A DNA stretch of 64,000 bases from Nicotiana tabacum. Taxonomy: Eukaryota; Streptophyta; Magnoliopsida; Solanales; Solanaceae. The notes under the pieces are model-generated. The model ran no database searches, was not told the DNA's origin, and saw only the letters and a program-made list of their open reading frames with translations. Positions within the stretch are counted from its first letter, which is position 1, and every line of letters starts with the position of its first letter. Of the stretch, positions 34,751 to 45,326 are shown in pieces. Both the position numbers and the translations under genes were made by a program. The stretch is from NCBI RefSeq assembly GCF_000715075.1, contig NC_134093.1, positions 96,084,826-96,148,825 of the forward strand, in the 5' to 3' direction.

Positions 34751-35441
34751 CTACATGAGAAACATCAACGGGAATAACAACCGGAGTAACATCAGGCAAA
34801 GACATATGGGAGTTAACAGAAGATGAAATTGGAAGGGAAGAAAGAGGTAATTCTTCATAGGACCGGAGCCTTCTTCACCCTCAAAACCTCGGGCAAACAA
34901 CCTATCAGCAGGAGTGGGTGGGGGATTAGCTACGTCTTCATCAGAAATTTTTAAAGGAGTATTTTCTGGCTCGTCGATGAGTCTGAAAGGAATTGAACTA
35001 GATGGATGGTCATGAAAAACAATGGTTTCATCATGATAAACCACGCTTCTCCTGACGCACGTTTTTCTTACCAAAGAACCTTCTTCTACCTCTTCTTCAT
35101 CATGAGAGCCACGAGCTTCATTAGTTTTCCTCTTGGAGGAAGAAGCAATCAAAATCCGTACCTAGGCAAGACTTACAGAAAGCCTGGTTGATGGAACAGA
35201 CGAGGGACTAATTCCACTAATAGGAAACCCTAATAAAAAAAGGGGATGATGAAAATTTTTAATATGAACAAGTAAAAGAAGGAGAAGAATTATGAAGGTG
35301 AAAAGTACCATGCGTTTTCACTTTCCAACCGAATTTTTGAGAAAGAAATTTCCAAGATCTTTTGTCCATAGGAGAAACAGTCAACATCTTTTTTACCCAA
35401 GCACGGAAGTCGGGAATTTCTTCAAAGACATCCATGGTCAC
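34751..35441 (-). pseudogene. Middle exons of the minus-strand Tat-like gag
   Basis: 35,441-35,290 encodes MDVFEEIPDFRAWVKKML and KSWKFLSQKFGWKV-like sequence. It is preceded by a splice-acceptor-like TTTTCTTAG and followed by a donor-like GTACTTTT. The 35,152-34,751 frame is acidic and Ser-rich with SSSKRKTNEARGSHDEEEV. The order matches the plus-strand copy at 31,470-31,960. The exon borders are inferred. Confidence 0.55.
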
Positions 35442-36127
35442 TAAGAAAATGGGTATATAGTTACATAAAGGAATTCAATACATATAAAAAGAAAAAGAGA
35501 ATAAAAAGAAGAAAGTTTACGTGCAAAGTTCCATTTTTCTAGAAAAGGCATGTTTTCTTTACCCACTAACCCACTAGTGGGGGCAGCAACAAAGCGGGCG
35601 TACCAGCCACGGTCCCGATCATCCTCCGGGCTAACTAACACTCTTTTACTTCTATCCACAAGGGAAAAGACTCCTTCACGAAACAACTTGAGGGAGTAAA
35701 GGTGAAGTAAGTGACGAAAGGTAAAAGGGGCGGAGACCAAATCCGACAAATAACGAAAGCATGCTACAGCCCTCCACACGATGGGGCCAATCTGGCCAAG
35801 GCACACATTAAAGTAGCGACAAAACTCGATGATCACTGAATCAATGGGAGGCTTAAACCCTATAGTAAAGGGGTAGGTATAAACAAAAGAAAAACCGGCA
35901 TGGTAAGAGGTGATCCTTTGGTTGGCACCAGGGATTAAAACTGGAAAATCTAGTTTCCAATGACATTCTCGTCGAATTAAGGAAAGAAGACCGTCAGTGA
36001 TTAAGCTTGGGTAAAGTTCAGCAGGGTTAAGGGAAGCTATAGAAGAGACCTGATTTCTCATGGTCTCACGGTCTGTTACAAAAGAAAATTCTTGAGGAAC
36101 AATCTCAACAACTATAGGTTCACGCAC
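35441..36127 (-). pseudogene. Core domain of a Tat-like gypsy gag
   Basis: The frame holds FSFVYTYPFTIGFKPPID, the block VCLGQIGPIVWRAVACFRY, FTFRHLLHLYSLKLF and PEDDRDRGWYARFV, ending in FLEKWNFA. A GTAAAC donor-like site follows at about 35,520. This is the most intact example of the family core in the window. The N-terminus (36,353 down to about 36,170, starting MSSSIPYPRKVV) is in another frame, so one frameshift separates them. Confidence 0.8.
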
Positions 36128-36149
36128 AGGTTCATTTAGGTCCCTATTT

Positions 36150-36353
36150 CTAGAAAAAAGATCTAGGGGTTAGAGGAACCCTAGGTCTAGAAGAAGATGG
36201 CCTGGCAGAACTAATTTGAGAAGAGCAACCACATTTAGATAACGAACCGAGACTACAAAACCTACCACCTCTCCTACTTCTAGTGGGAGCAGTAGAAGGA
36301 GCAAGTTCGTCGGCGATCACAACTTTGCGAGGGTATGGTATTGATGAAGACAT
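36150..36353 (-). pseudogene. N-terminus of the minus-strand Tat-like gag
   Basis: It starts with MSSSIPYPRKVVIADELAPS and is Ser/Arg-rich. It is out of frame with the core domain. Its ATG is 100 bases downstream of a TATA box at about 36,462 on the minus strand. Confidence 0.6.
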
Positions 36354-36454
36354 GTTTAACAATGGAAATAGAGAAGAAAGTTACAGAGATACGAATAAGG
36401 ACTAAGTTAATGGATAAAGAAGGAAGAAGGTTTCAAAAAAATAAAAAAGAATGA

Positions 36455-36470
36455 AGTATTTATAAGGAGA
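36455..36470 (-). promoter_or_regulatory. TATA box of the minus-strand Tat-like LTR
   Basis: The minus strand reads CCTTATAAATAC about 105 bases upstream of the gag ATG. Confidence 0.5.
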
Positions 36471-37356
36471 TACAACCGTCGTTAAAATTGATCATTTTGA
36501 AGCGTCATAATGGAACCGTCACTTCGTGACTGATGCAGCCGCAGGAAAAACTCTAAAAAGTGCTTAGAAATTGCACATCCAATCATAAGAAGCCACGTGG
36601 AATGTGCATTACATGAATGTGACATACGTCGCATCGATTCTGAAGGAGGCATAATGATACTCGAGAAATGACGGCAAAGAATTCCTGCCATAAAAACTTA
36701 CTTGTCACGACCCGAAATTCTCACCTTCGGGATCGTGATGGGGCCTAATATTTCACTTGCTAGGCAAGCCAATGTTAGAATAATTTTAACCATTTTTTTA
36801 TTTTAATAATTTAATTTAATTAATAATAAAGAAACTAATAACTGGAATAAAATCTGAAATAAAGCGAGTAGACCAGAGTAAACCATAATAATAGCGATGT
36901 CTAAATACTATCGCAGAACTGGTGTCACAAGTACACGAGCTACTAGAATAATATAAATAAGGGTCTGAATAAAAATAAAGTTGTCTGACAGAAATACACA
37001 GCTAAATTAAAGTAGATGGGGATTTTCAGAGCTGCGAACGCCGTGCAACCGTACCTCAAGTCTCCTGTGAATAGCTGAATCCGAGCAAATCTACTATACG
37101 CTGTTGTGACCAACTCCGGTATCTACACAAGAAGTGCAGAGTGTAGTATGAGTACAACCGACCCCATGTATCCAGTAAGTGCCGAGCCTAATATCGACGA
37201 AGTAGTGACGAGGCTAAGGCAGGTCACTTACATTAACTTGTATGCAGTAATAATAATAACAACAATATAGGAGAACATGAATAGAAATTAAACCGGTAAA
37301 TCATATCAACAATCAAGTCAACTCGACAGTCATAACCAATTATTACTTAAATCAGT

Positions 37357-37622
37357 TTCCGTTGCGGCGTGTAACCCGATTCCCACAATATATTCATATT
37401 CAATTCCGTTGCTGCGTGCAACCCGATCCCACCCTATATTTATTTTCATTTAATTTCGTTGCGGCGTGCAACCCGATCCTTAATATATCTTTTCAATCAA
37501 TTCTGTTGAGGCGTGCAACCCGCTTTTCTAATATATTCACCTTCAATTAATTTTATTGCGGAGTGTAACCCACTCCTCCAATATATTCACTTTCATTTCT
37601 GTTGGGTTTGCAACCCGCTCCT
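37357..37622. repeat. About 58-bp repeats with GCGGCGTGCAACCCG, in the 3' LTR
   Basis: Six imperfect units, each with GTTGCGGCGTGCAACCCGAT and AATATATTCAT-like spacer. The same repeat is in the 5' LTR (45,965-46,195), and a partial, opposite-strand version is at 53,295-53,470. Confidence 0.85.
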
Positions 37623-38630
37623 CAATAATATAATTTACCAATAATAATTATGAAATTGTAAGACAACAAGCATATAATAATTATGATTTATTTAGAAACA
37701 AGTGATGGCAAGTAGCAATTAATTGTGGAAATTAAGGAGAAAATAGGCAATTTAATATTTAGTATGCTAAATGTCAAGTAACAATTAAGTCACATAAATA
37801 AAATAAGCATGTAGCAAATATAGCATGGATTCAAGGCATAATATTGAGCAAGGAATATGAGAGAAATAATTAATATAATAATTAATTCATAATTTAAAAT
37901 AATTTATGATTTCCAGATAAATGTGCAAACAATCAATTTGACGACGTATAGGCACTCGTCACCTCGCCTATACGTCGTTACACATGAAAATCACGTAACA
38001 ATAATTCAAGGGTTCTATTCCCTCAAGTCAAGGTTAACCACGATACTTACCTCGCTTCGCAGCCAAATTCAAGGTTCCAATAAACCTTCACCTCGCGAAT
38101 TGATGTTCGAAAGCTTCAAATCTAGTCACAAACAATTTAATATTCTCAACACGACTCATAGGAATTAATTTCACATGAAATTACTATTTTTCTGGATTAA
38201 AATCCGAAACGCATTTCAAAAACCAAAAGTGGGACCGACGTCTCGAATCCCAAAAAAATGCATGAAATTTGAATACCTATTCCGATACGAGTTCAACCAT
38301 ACAAAAATTATCGAATTTCGACACGAGATAGGCTTTCGAATCTTAAATTTTCATTTTTGGAAGATTTTATAAAAATCTATTTTTTCTTCCATAAATTCAT
38401 GGATTCATGATGTAAATGAGTATGGAATTATGAAATATAACTAATTTCGGATAAAGAATACTTACCCAGCTCAAAATCGTGAAAAATACCTCCGAAATCA
38501 CCCAAAACCGAGGTTTAAAACTCTAAAAATGAGCAACAATGTCGGACTCCAGACATATATATTCTGTCTAGGCAAGTCGCATCTCTGAGATGCGACTTGT
38601 CTCAAAACTTTCATGCCAAATATTACAGTA

Positions 38631-39050
38631 CCAGCCTTCATTCAATCGATCATATCTTTCTGTCCAAATGTCTAAATGATGATGGTTTATCTTTCGGGAA
38701 ACTAGAATCAAAGTGCTATAACTTTAATGTTTTGACAATTTCGAGATTTCTTATAGATTGCGAGATATAAGCTTCCAAAGTCAGCTCTGCGCATCAAAGA
38801 TTTCTGGCGATGTACACTGCCAGGCAAACAAAAACTGCATTACCAGCCTTTAGTCAATCGAACGTAACTTTATGTACAAATGTCCAAATGATGAATGGTT
38901 TTGTCTTTCTGGAAACTAGAATCAAAGGGCTACAACTTTCATGTTTTGATAATTTTCAGATTCCCTATATATTACGAGATATAAGCTTCCAAAGTGAGTT
39001 CTGCGCATCAGAAATTTTGCACATTGTTGTAAAAAAATAGCAGTTAAAAA
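38631..39050. repeat. 212-bp direct repeat inside the 3' LTR
   Basis: Two diverged units start CCAGCCTTCATTCAATCG and CCAGCCTTTAGTCAATCG, and both contain GGAAACTAGAATCAAAG and GAGATATAAGCTTCCAAAG. The same pair occurs in the 5' LTR (47,215-47,610), so the duplication predates insertion. Confidence 0.85.
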
Positions 39051-40089
39051 TGACCTAAAAATGGTCCGAAACTACTCTGAAACTCACCCGAGCTCCTCGG
39101 GACCCGTCCGAACACACCAACAAGTCTCAAAACATATTATGGACCTACTCGAGGTCTCAAATCATACATAACAACGGCGAAACTACAAATCGCGCGTCGA
39201 TTCAGACTTATGCGTTTATGAACTTTTCAATTCTATAATTCGCGCCGAAACATGCCAAATCAATTCGGAATGAACTAAAATTTTGCATACAAGTCATAAA
39301 TGACATAATGGAGCTGTTCCAATTTCCATAATCTAATTCCGACCCCGATATCAATAAAGTCAACTCCCAGTCTAACTTTCCAAAAATCTTCTATTTTCAA
39401 ACTTTCGCTAAAATGCGTTGAATTGTCCTACGGACATCCAAATCCAAATCCGAACATGCTCCTAAGTCCTAAATTACCATACGAAGCTATTGGAATTATC
39501 AAAATTCTATTCTGGGGTCGTTTGCTCAAATGTCAAATCTCGGGTCAAACTTTAGAAATTTAAGCTTTATAAAATCAAACCTTTTATTTGTTTCAAAAAC
39601 TAACGGAAAACGTGCCTACGTACCTCGGAATAACTTCAAATTTTGTACATAACTCATAAATATTGTTACGAAGCTGATCAAACTCTCGGAATCTAAATCG
39701 GGATTTGGTATCAACAAAAACCCAAATATAACCAAATTTAGGAATTCTTAAACCTCTAAATTTCTAATTTCTGTTAAATACCAATAATTTGAGTTAGAGA
39801 CCTTCGAATTTGATTTCAGGCATACGCCCAAGTCCTAAATCATGATATGGACCTACCGAAACTGTCAAAAAACTGATCTGGGTCCGTTGGCTCAAAACAT
39901 TGACCGAAGTTAACTCAGTTTAGTTTTAAAGCTCTATTTCACATTTAAATTATTTTTTCATATAAAAACTTTCCGGAAAAAATTTATGGATTGCGCACGC
40001 AAGTCGAGGAATGATGAATAGTGCTTTTCGAGGTCTCAGAACACATAAATGATTATTTGAAATTAAAGATGACATATTGGGTCATCACA

Positions 40090-40106
40090 TTCTCCACCTC
40101 TAAAAC
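40090..40106 (-). promoter_or_regulatory. Polypurine tract of the Tekay-type element
   Basis: The minus strand reads TTTTAGAGGTGGAGAA immediately before the 3' LTR start TGTGATGACCC. Confidence 0.8.
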
Positions 40107-40149
40107 AAACGTTCGTCCTCGAACAGAGTTAGAAAAATACTTGAGCTGA

Positions 40150-40930
40150 TGAAAAGGTGGGGATAACTACTTCGCATGTCCGGATCGGACTCCTAGGTAG
40201 CTGCCTCAATTGGCTGACCTTTCCATTGCACCTGAACCAAGGGATAGCTTTTAGACCTTAACTGTTGGACCTGTCGGGCTAGGATAGCTACCGGCTGCTC
40301 CTCATAAGTCAAATATTTGTCCAATTGGACTAAGTTAAATTCTAACACATGGGACAGATCACCATGATATTTTCGGAGCATAGATACATGGAACACCGGA
40401 TGAACTGCTGATAAACTAGGTGGTAGTGCAAGCTTGTAGGATACTTCACCCACCCTTTCAAGAATTTCAAAGTGTCCGATATACCTAGGGCTTAACTTTT
40501 CATTCTTTCCGAATCTCATTACACCTTTCATAGGTGAAACTCGGAGGAATACTCTTTCTCCAGTCATGAATGCAACATCACGAACCTCATGGTTGGCATA
40601 AATCTTTTGCCTAGACTGAGCTGTGCTAAGTCGATCCTGGATAACCTTGACCTTATCCAAGGCATCATGTACCAAATCAGTACCCAACAACCGAGCCTCT
40701 CCCGGTTCAAACCAGCTAACTAGCGAACGACATCTCCTCCCGTATAATACTTTATACAGAGCCATCTGAATGCTCGACTGATAGTTGTTATTATAGGCAA
40801 ACTCTGCAAGTGGAAAGAACTGATCCCAAGAACCTCCAAAATCTATAATACAAGCGCGAAACATATCTTCCAATATATGAATAGTGCGCTCTGATTGTCC
40901 GTCTGTCTGTGGATGAAATGTTGTACTCAA
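40150..40930 (-). pseudogene. Integrase C-terminal part and chromodomain
   Basis: The frame from 40,930 begins with TFHPQTDGQSERTIH, which carries the third catalytic residue Glu, then FAYNNNYQSSI and VHPVFHVSMLRKYHGD, and ends with a chromodomain. A TAG at 40,193 replaces the Trp of the chromodomain EAATWE block, so the domain is truncated a few residues early. The HPVFHVS motif followed by a chromodomain places it in the Tekay/Del chromoviruses. Chromodomains in this group guide insertion to marked chromatin. Confidence 0.9.
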
Positions 40931-41590
40931 CTCAACCTGCGTGCCTAACTCACGCTGTACAACCCTCCAAAAGTGCGAGGTGAACTACGTACCTCGATCT
41001 GAAATAATAGACACGGGCACACCGTGAAGGCGGACAATCTCACGAATGTAAATTTCAGCTAACCGCTCTGAAGAATAGGTAATTGCCACTGGAATGAAAT
41101 GTGCTGACTTGGTCAACCTGTCCACAATGACGCACACTGCGTCGAACTTCTTCTGAGTCTGTGGGAGTCCAACAACAAAATCCATAGTGATATGCTCCGA
41201 CTTCCACTCAGGAATTTCTAACTTCTAAATCAAACCACCAGGTCTCTGATGCTCGTATTTAACTTGCTGACAATTCAAACACCGGGCTACATATGAAATT
41301 ATATCCTTTTTCATTCTTCTTCACCAATAATATTGCCGCAAATCTTGATAAATTTTGCCGGCACCCAGATGAATAGAATACCAGGAACTGTGGGCCTCTT
41401 CAAGAATTAATTCACGAAGCCCATCCACATTAGGAACACAAATACGACCATGCATCCGCAAAACTCCATCATCTCCCACAACAACCTGCTTGGCACCATC
41501 GGGCTGCACCGTGTCCTTAAGGACAAGCAAATGAGGATCATCATATTGTCGCTCTCTTATGCGCTCATATAAAGAAGACTGAGCAATTGT
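40931..41590 (-). pseudogene. Integrase zinc-binding and catalytic core, several stops
   Basis: Fragments read, in order, EEAHSSWYSIHLGAGKIYQDLRQYYW then TGA (the next Trp lost), CLNCQQVKYEHQRPGGLI then TAG, and MDFVVGLPQTQKKFDAVCVI with the first catalytic Asp in VIVDRLTKSAHF. Then come IISDRGT with the second Asp, and a TAG where Gln of GTQF is expected. The core residues survive but the frame is broken at least four times. Confidence 0.85.
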
Positions 41591-42290
41591 GCAAGCTAGA
41601 ACCCAACTGGCTCCGAAACATCTAACCTCATAAACTGATTGGCCAAAGTCTGAACATCTACAGCTAGCGGCCTCTCACCAACTGGAATATACGCAAGGCT
41701 GCCCATACTCACAACCTTTCTACTCAAAGCATCAGCCACCACATTGGCCTTTCTCGGGTGATACAAAATGGTGATATCATAGTCGTTCAATAGCTCCAAC
41801 CATCTTCTCTACCTCAAATTGAGATATTTTTGTTTGAATAGATACTGTAGACTATGATGATCTGTGATACTTCACATGACACGCCGTAATGGTACTGCCT
41901 CCAAATCTTCAGCGCATGAACAATGGCTGCTAATTCTATGTCATGAACATGATAATTCTTCTCGTGAACTTTCAACTGTCATGATGCATATGCAATCACT
42001 CTGACATCTTGCATCAATACTGCACTGAATCCGATACGAGATACATCACAATACACCATGTACGATCCTGAACATGTGGGCAACACCAACACTGGCTCCG
42101 TAGTCAAAGCAGTCTTGAGCTTCTGAAAGCTTAACTCACACTCGTCTGACCATCTGAATGGAGCACCCTTATGGGTCATTTTGGTCAATAGGTTTGCTAT
42201 AGATGAAAACACTTCCACAAACCGGTGATAATAACCTGCCAGACCTAGAAAACTCTGAATCTCTGTAGCTGAAGTAGGTCTAGGCCAGTT
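41591..42290 (-). pseudogene. RNase H region
   Basis: Frames 42,218-41,979 (KMTHKGAPFRWSDECELSF, then YCDVSRIGFSAVLMQD) and 41,799-41,596 (MELLNDYDITILYHPRKAN, then VADALSRK) are the usual RNase H and connection. A stop sits at about 41,977 and another near 41,806. The tether to RT is at 42,290. Confidence 0.85.
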
Positions 42291-43268
42291 CTAAACTGCC
42301 TCAATCTTCGTAGGGTCCACTTTTATGCCTTCTGGCGATGCAACATGCCCCAAAAAGGCAACTAAGTCTAACCAAAACTCGCATTTTGAAAATTTGGCAT
42401 ATAATTGATTATCCCTCAATGTCTGAAGCACAATCCGAAGATGTTTCTCATGTTTTTCTCGACTGTTGGAGTAAATCAAGATGTCATGAATGAATACAAC
42501 CATAAAGGAATCCAGATAGGGCTTGAACACACTGTTCATCAAATTCATAATTGCTGTTGGGGCATTTGTCAGCCCAAATGACATCACTAAAAATTCATAA
42601 TGCTCATACCGAGTCTGAAAAGCTGTCTTAGGGACATCAAATGCCCTAATCTTCAACTGATGATAGCCAGACCTCAAGTCAATCTTCGAAAATATCTTAG
42701 TACCCTAAAACTGATAGAATAAGTCATCAATTCTTGGCAACAAATACTTGTTCTTGATAGTAGCCCTGTTCAACTGCCAATAATCTATACACATCCATAT
42801 TGAACCATCTTTCTTCTTCACAAACAACACTGGTGCACCCCAGAGCCAGACACTAGGTCTAATGAATCCCTGATCAAGCAATTCTTGTAACTGTTCCTTC
42901 AAGTCTTTCAACTCCAGTGGGGCAATACGGTATAGTGGAATAGAAATGGGCTGAGTGCCCAGAGCTAAATCAATACAGAAGTCAATATCTCTGTCGGGTG
43001 GCATCCCCAACAAATCTGCATGAAATACTTCTAAAAATTCATGAACAACTGGTACTGAGTCCATATCCGCACTGGGATCGCAAATATAAGCTAAATAGGA
43101 TAGACACCCCTTCTCGACCATACGCCAAACCTTCATATAAGAAATAACCCTACTGGTAGAATGACCAGGAGTTCCTTTCCACTCCAATCGAGGTAACACT
43201 AGCATGGCTAAGGTCATCGTCTTGGCATGACAATCCAATTTAGCATGATAAGGTGACAGCCAATCCAT
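42291..43268 (-). pseudogene. Reverse transcriptase (catalytic Asp lost)
   Basis: GHPPDRDI-like entry, [35 protein letters not shown] and [16 protein letters not shown] lie in 43,268-42,705. [20 protein letters not shown] and [12 protein letters not shown] follow after a stop at about 42,703. The active-site motif reads FIHDILIYS instead of F-x-DD: the first Asp is His. The RT cannot polymerise. Confidence 0.9.
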
Positions 43269-43789
43269 ACCCAGTATGAGGTCAAATCTACCATGTCGAG
43301 AAGTAGAAGATCCACACTAGTCTCAAGACTCCCAATAATAACCACGCACGAATAATAGACATGATCTACCATAACAGAATCTCCCACCGGCGTGGACACA
43401 TATACAGACACACTCAGAGAATCACGAGGAATAACCATATATGAAGCAAAGTAGGAGGACACATAGGAGTAAGTAGATCCCAGATCAAATAAAACTGAGG
43501 CATCTCTATGGAAAACTGGAACAATACCTATGATCATGGCGTTGGATAACTCGGCCTCAGGCCTAGTTGGGAAAGCATAGAATCGGGGCTGGGCCCCACC
43601 AGTCTGAACTACATCTCTGGGACAGGACATAGCTCGCTGACCTCCACCTCTAATAGTCCGACCTCCACCTCTAGTAGTCTGACCTCCACCTCTAACAGTA
43701 CCCCTGCCCCTAGCTGGTCGGTCGGGCGGTGGAGCAACCAGTGTTGGTATGATGGCACGTGAATTCTGCTTAGATCTGTTGCTCAACAA
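43214..43789 (-). pseudogene. Aspartic protease, with Gly/Arg-rich spacer
   Basis: A Gly/Arg-rich spacer (RGRGTVRGGGQTTRGGG) precedes the protease block VLFDLGSTYSYVSSYFAS. The Asp is there, but L-G-S follows where many relatives have P-G-S/A. It overlaps the RT frame by about 55 bases in another register, so a frameshift lies here. Confidence 0.8.
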
Positions 43790-45101
43790 CCTAGGGCAAT
43801 GCCTCCTGATGTGACCAATGTTCCCACTCTCATAATACCCATCCTGCTGTCGTGGCTGCTAAGGCTGAAGTTGACCCGAACGAGTCGGATAGCCGCCATA
43901 GTGACTCTAGAGTGGTGGTGCACTAATAGGAGCTGAATGCGCACTGAATGTTAGCTGTCCAGGGTAAGGAACATAAGGACCTTGACTCCCTGAAGCATAG
44001 TGAGAAGTCTGAAGTGCTGAATAAAATGACCTAGGAGGATGACCCCTACCATAAGTACTCCTGCCTCCAGATGAGATGCCTCTAAAATTACCGGAATGAC
44101 GGGGCCTCTTATCTAACACTAGTCGTCTCTCTTGTGAAAGATCCATCTCGATCCGCCTGGCGATATTAGCAGCCATCTGAAAATAAATCTCACACCGGTC
44201 TCATTGGCTATCTGTAGCTTGATAGGTTGAACGAGTCCATCAATGAACCTCCTCATCCCCCCCTCTGTCTCTCTCTCGGTAGGAAGCAAAAGAAAATCAT
44301 GATGGGATAGATCTACAAAACGGGTCTCATACTGAGTGATTGACATACTTCCCTGCTGGAGACGCTATAACTGCTTGCGGTAATTCTCCCTCAGTGTGAT
44401 AGGAAGGAACTTCTCTAGCAAAAGCTGCGAGAACTGCTCCTAGGTAAGTGCAGGTAAACCAACTGGTTTAGTAAATACATAATCTTTCCACCACCTCTTG
44501 GCGGAACCAATCATCTGAAACAAAGAAAAATCAACCCCATTGCTTTTGACTATCCCCATGTTCTGCAATACTTCATAGAAGCGGTCAAGAAAATCTCGTG
44601 GGTCCTCAGAAGGTGTACCACTGAAATGGATTGGAAATAGCTTGGTAAACTTGTCCAACCTCAACAAATCCTCAGAAGACAAAAAAGACCTATCATCGGC
44701 CTGTGCTGCAACAACTGGTTGAACTACCCTAACTGGATGGGCTATTGGAGCCAGTTACTGGGGAGTTGTCTGCCCCGAAGCGGGAATAGTGGGAGTTTGT
44801 GCTCCTCCCCCAGTTTGTGAGACGGTTGGTGCCACTAGAAATGTACCATTTTGGGCCACACCCTCCACAAGACTCACCAAATGGTCTAGAGTATCCTGAA
44901 GTACAGGAGTAGCTATGAATCCTCCTGAACCTGAACTGGTCCAACAGGTACTGTCTGAGTTGGAACCTCCGCTTCTAAATCCACCTGAGTTTCTACAACA
45001 TGTGTTGTTGCTCGAGCTCTAGATTGAGGTCTGCCTCTGCCTCTACCTCGGCCTATGGCGCGACCTCGACCTCGGCCTCTTCCCCTAGTCATAGCTGTCA
45101 C
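43790..45101 (-). pseudogene. Tekay-type gag with damaged zinc knuckle
   Basis: It starts at MTAMTRGRGRGRGRAIGRG (45,101), with a basic N-terminus. Then come FTKLFPIHFSGTPSEDPRDFLD and AKRWWKDYVF (44,682-44,440), a TAG in place of Trp at about 44,438, and MSITQYETRFVDLSHHD (44,346). The knuckle near 43,830 reads GYYESGNIGHIRRHC, where two of the CCHC cysteines are Tyr and Ser. Frameshifts occur at about 44,930 and 44,700. Confidence 0.85.
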
Positions 45102-45308
45102 TGGGGGCTCTGGCTCCTTTCCGTCTGTGAGAGGTTAAGAATAGAAGCGTTCAATCGTCAATGATAGAATAAAATCGCATAACAGAGTTGAATGGAAGTG
45201 AAATTATTCCTAAACTCCATAGCCTTTGGAATATAAGTACAAACGTCTCCGCACCGATCCTTCAGACTCTACTAAGCTTGCTCGTGACTCATGAGACCTA
45301 TGTAACCT

Positions 45309-45324
45309 AGTGCTCTGATACCAA
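45309..45324 (-). promoter_or_regulatory. Primer binding site, initiator tRNA-Met
   Basis: The minus strand reads TTGGTATCAGAGCACTAG, two bases inside the 5' LTR. It matches the standard tRNA-iMet site TGGTATCAGAGC exactly. Confidence 0.95.
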
Positions 45325-45326
45325 TT

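Larger units (their letters stand above)
36703..40089 (-). mobile_element. 3' LTR of the Tekay/Del-type chromovirus (3.39 kb)
   Basis: On the plus strand it runs from TGTCACGACCCGAAATTC to GTCATCACA. The second copy is at 45,327-48,659. Minus-strand sense begins TGTGATGACCC. It contains gypsy-type tandem repeats of GCGGCGTGCAACCCG (37,360-37,622) and a 212-bp internal duplication. LTRs this long are usual for the Tekay/Del branch. Confidence 0.95.

Noticed and set aside
37357..37622. CRISPR-like array
   Set aside because: Regular 58-bp units, but in a plant LTR, with conserved spacers and no cas genes; it is an LTR minisatellite.
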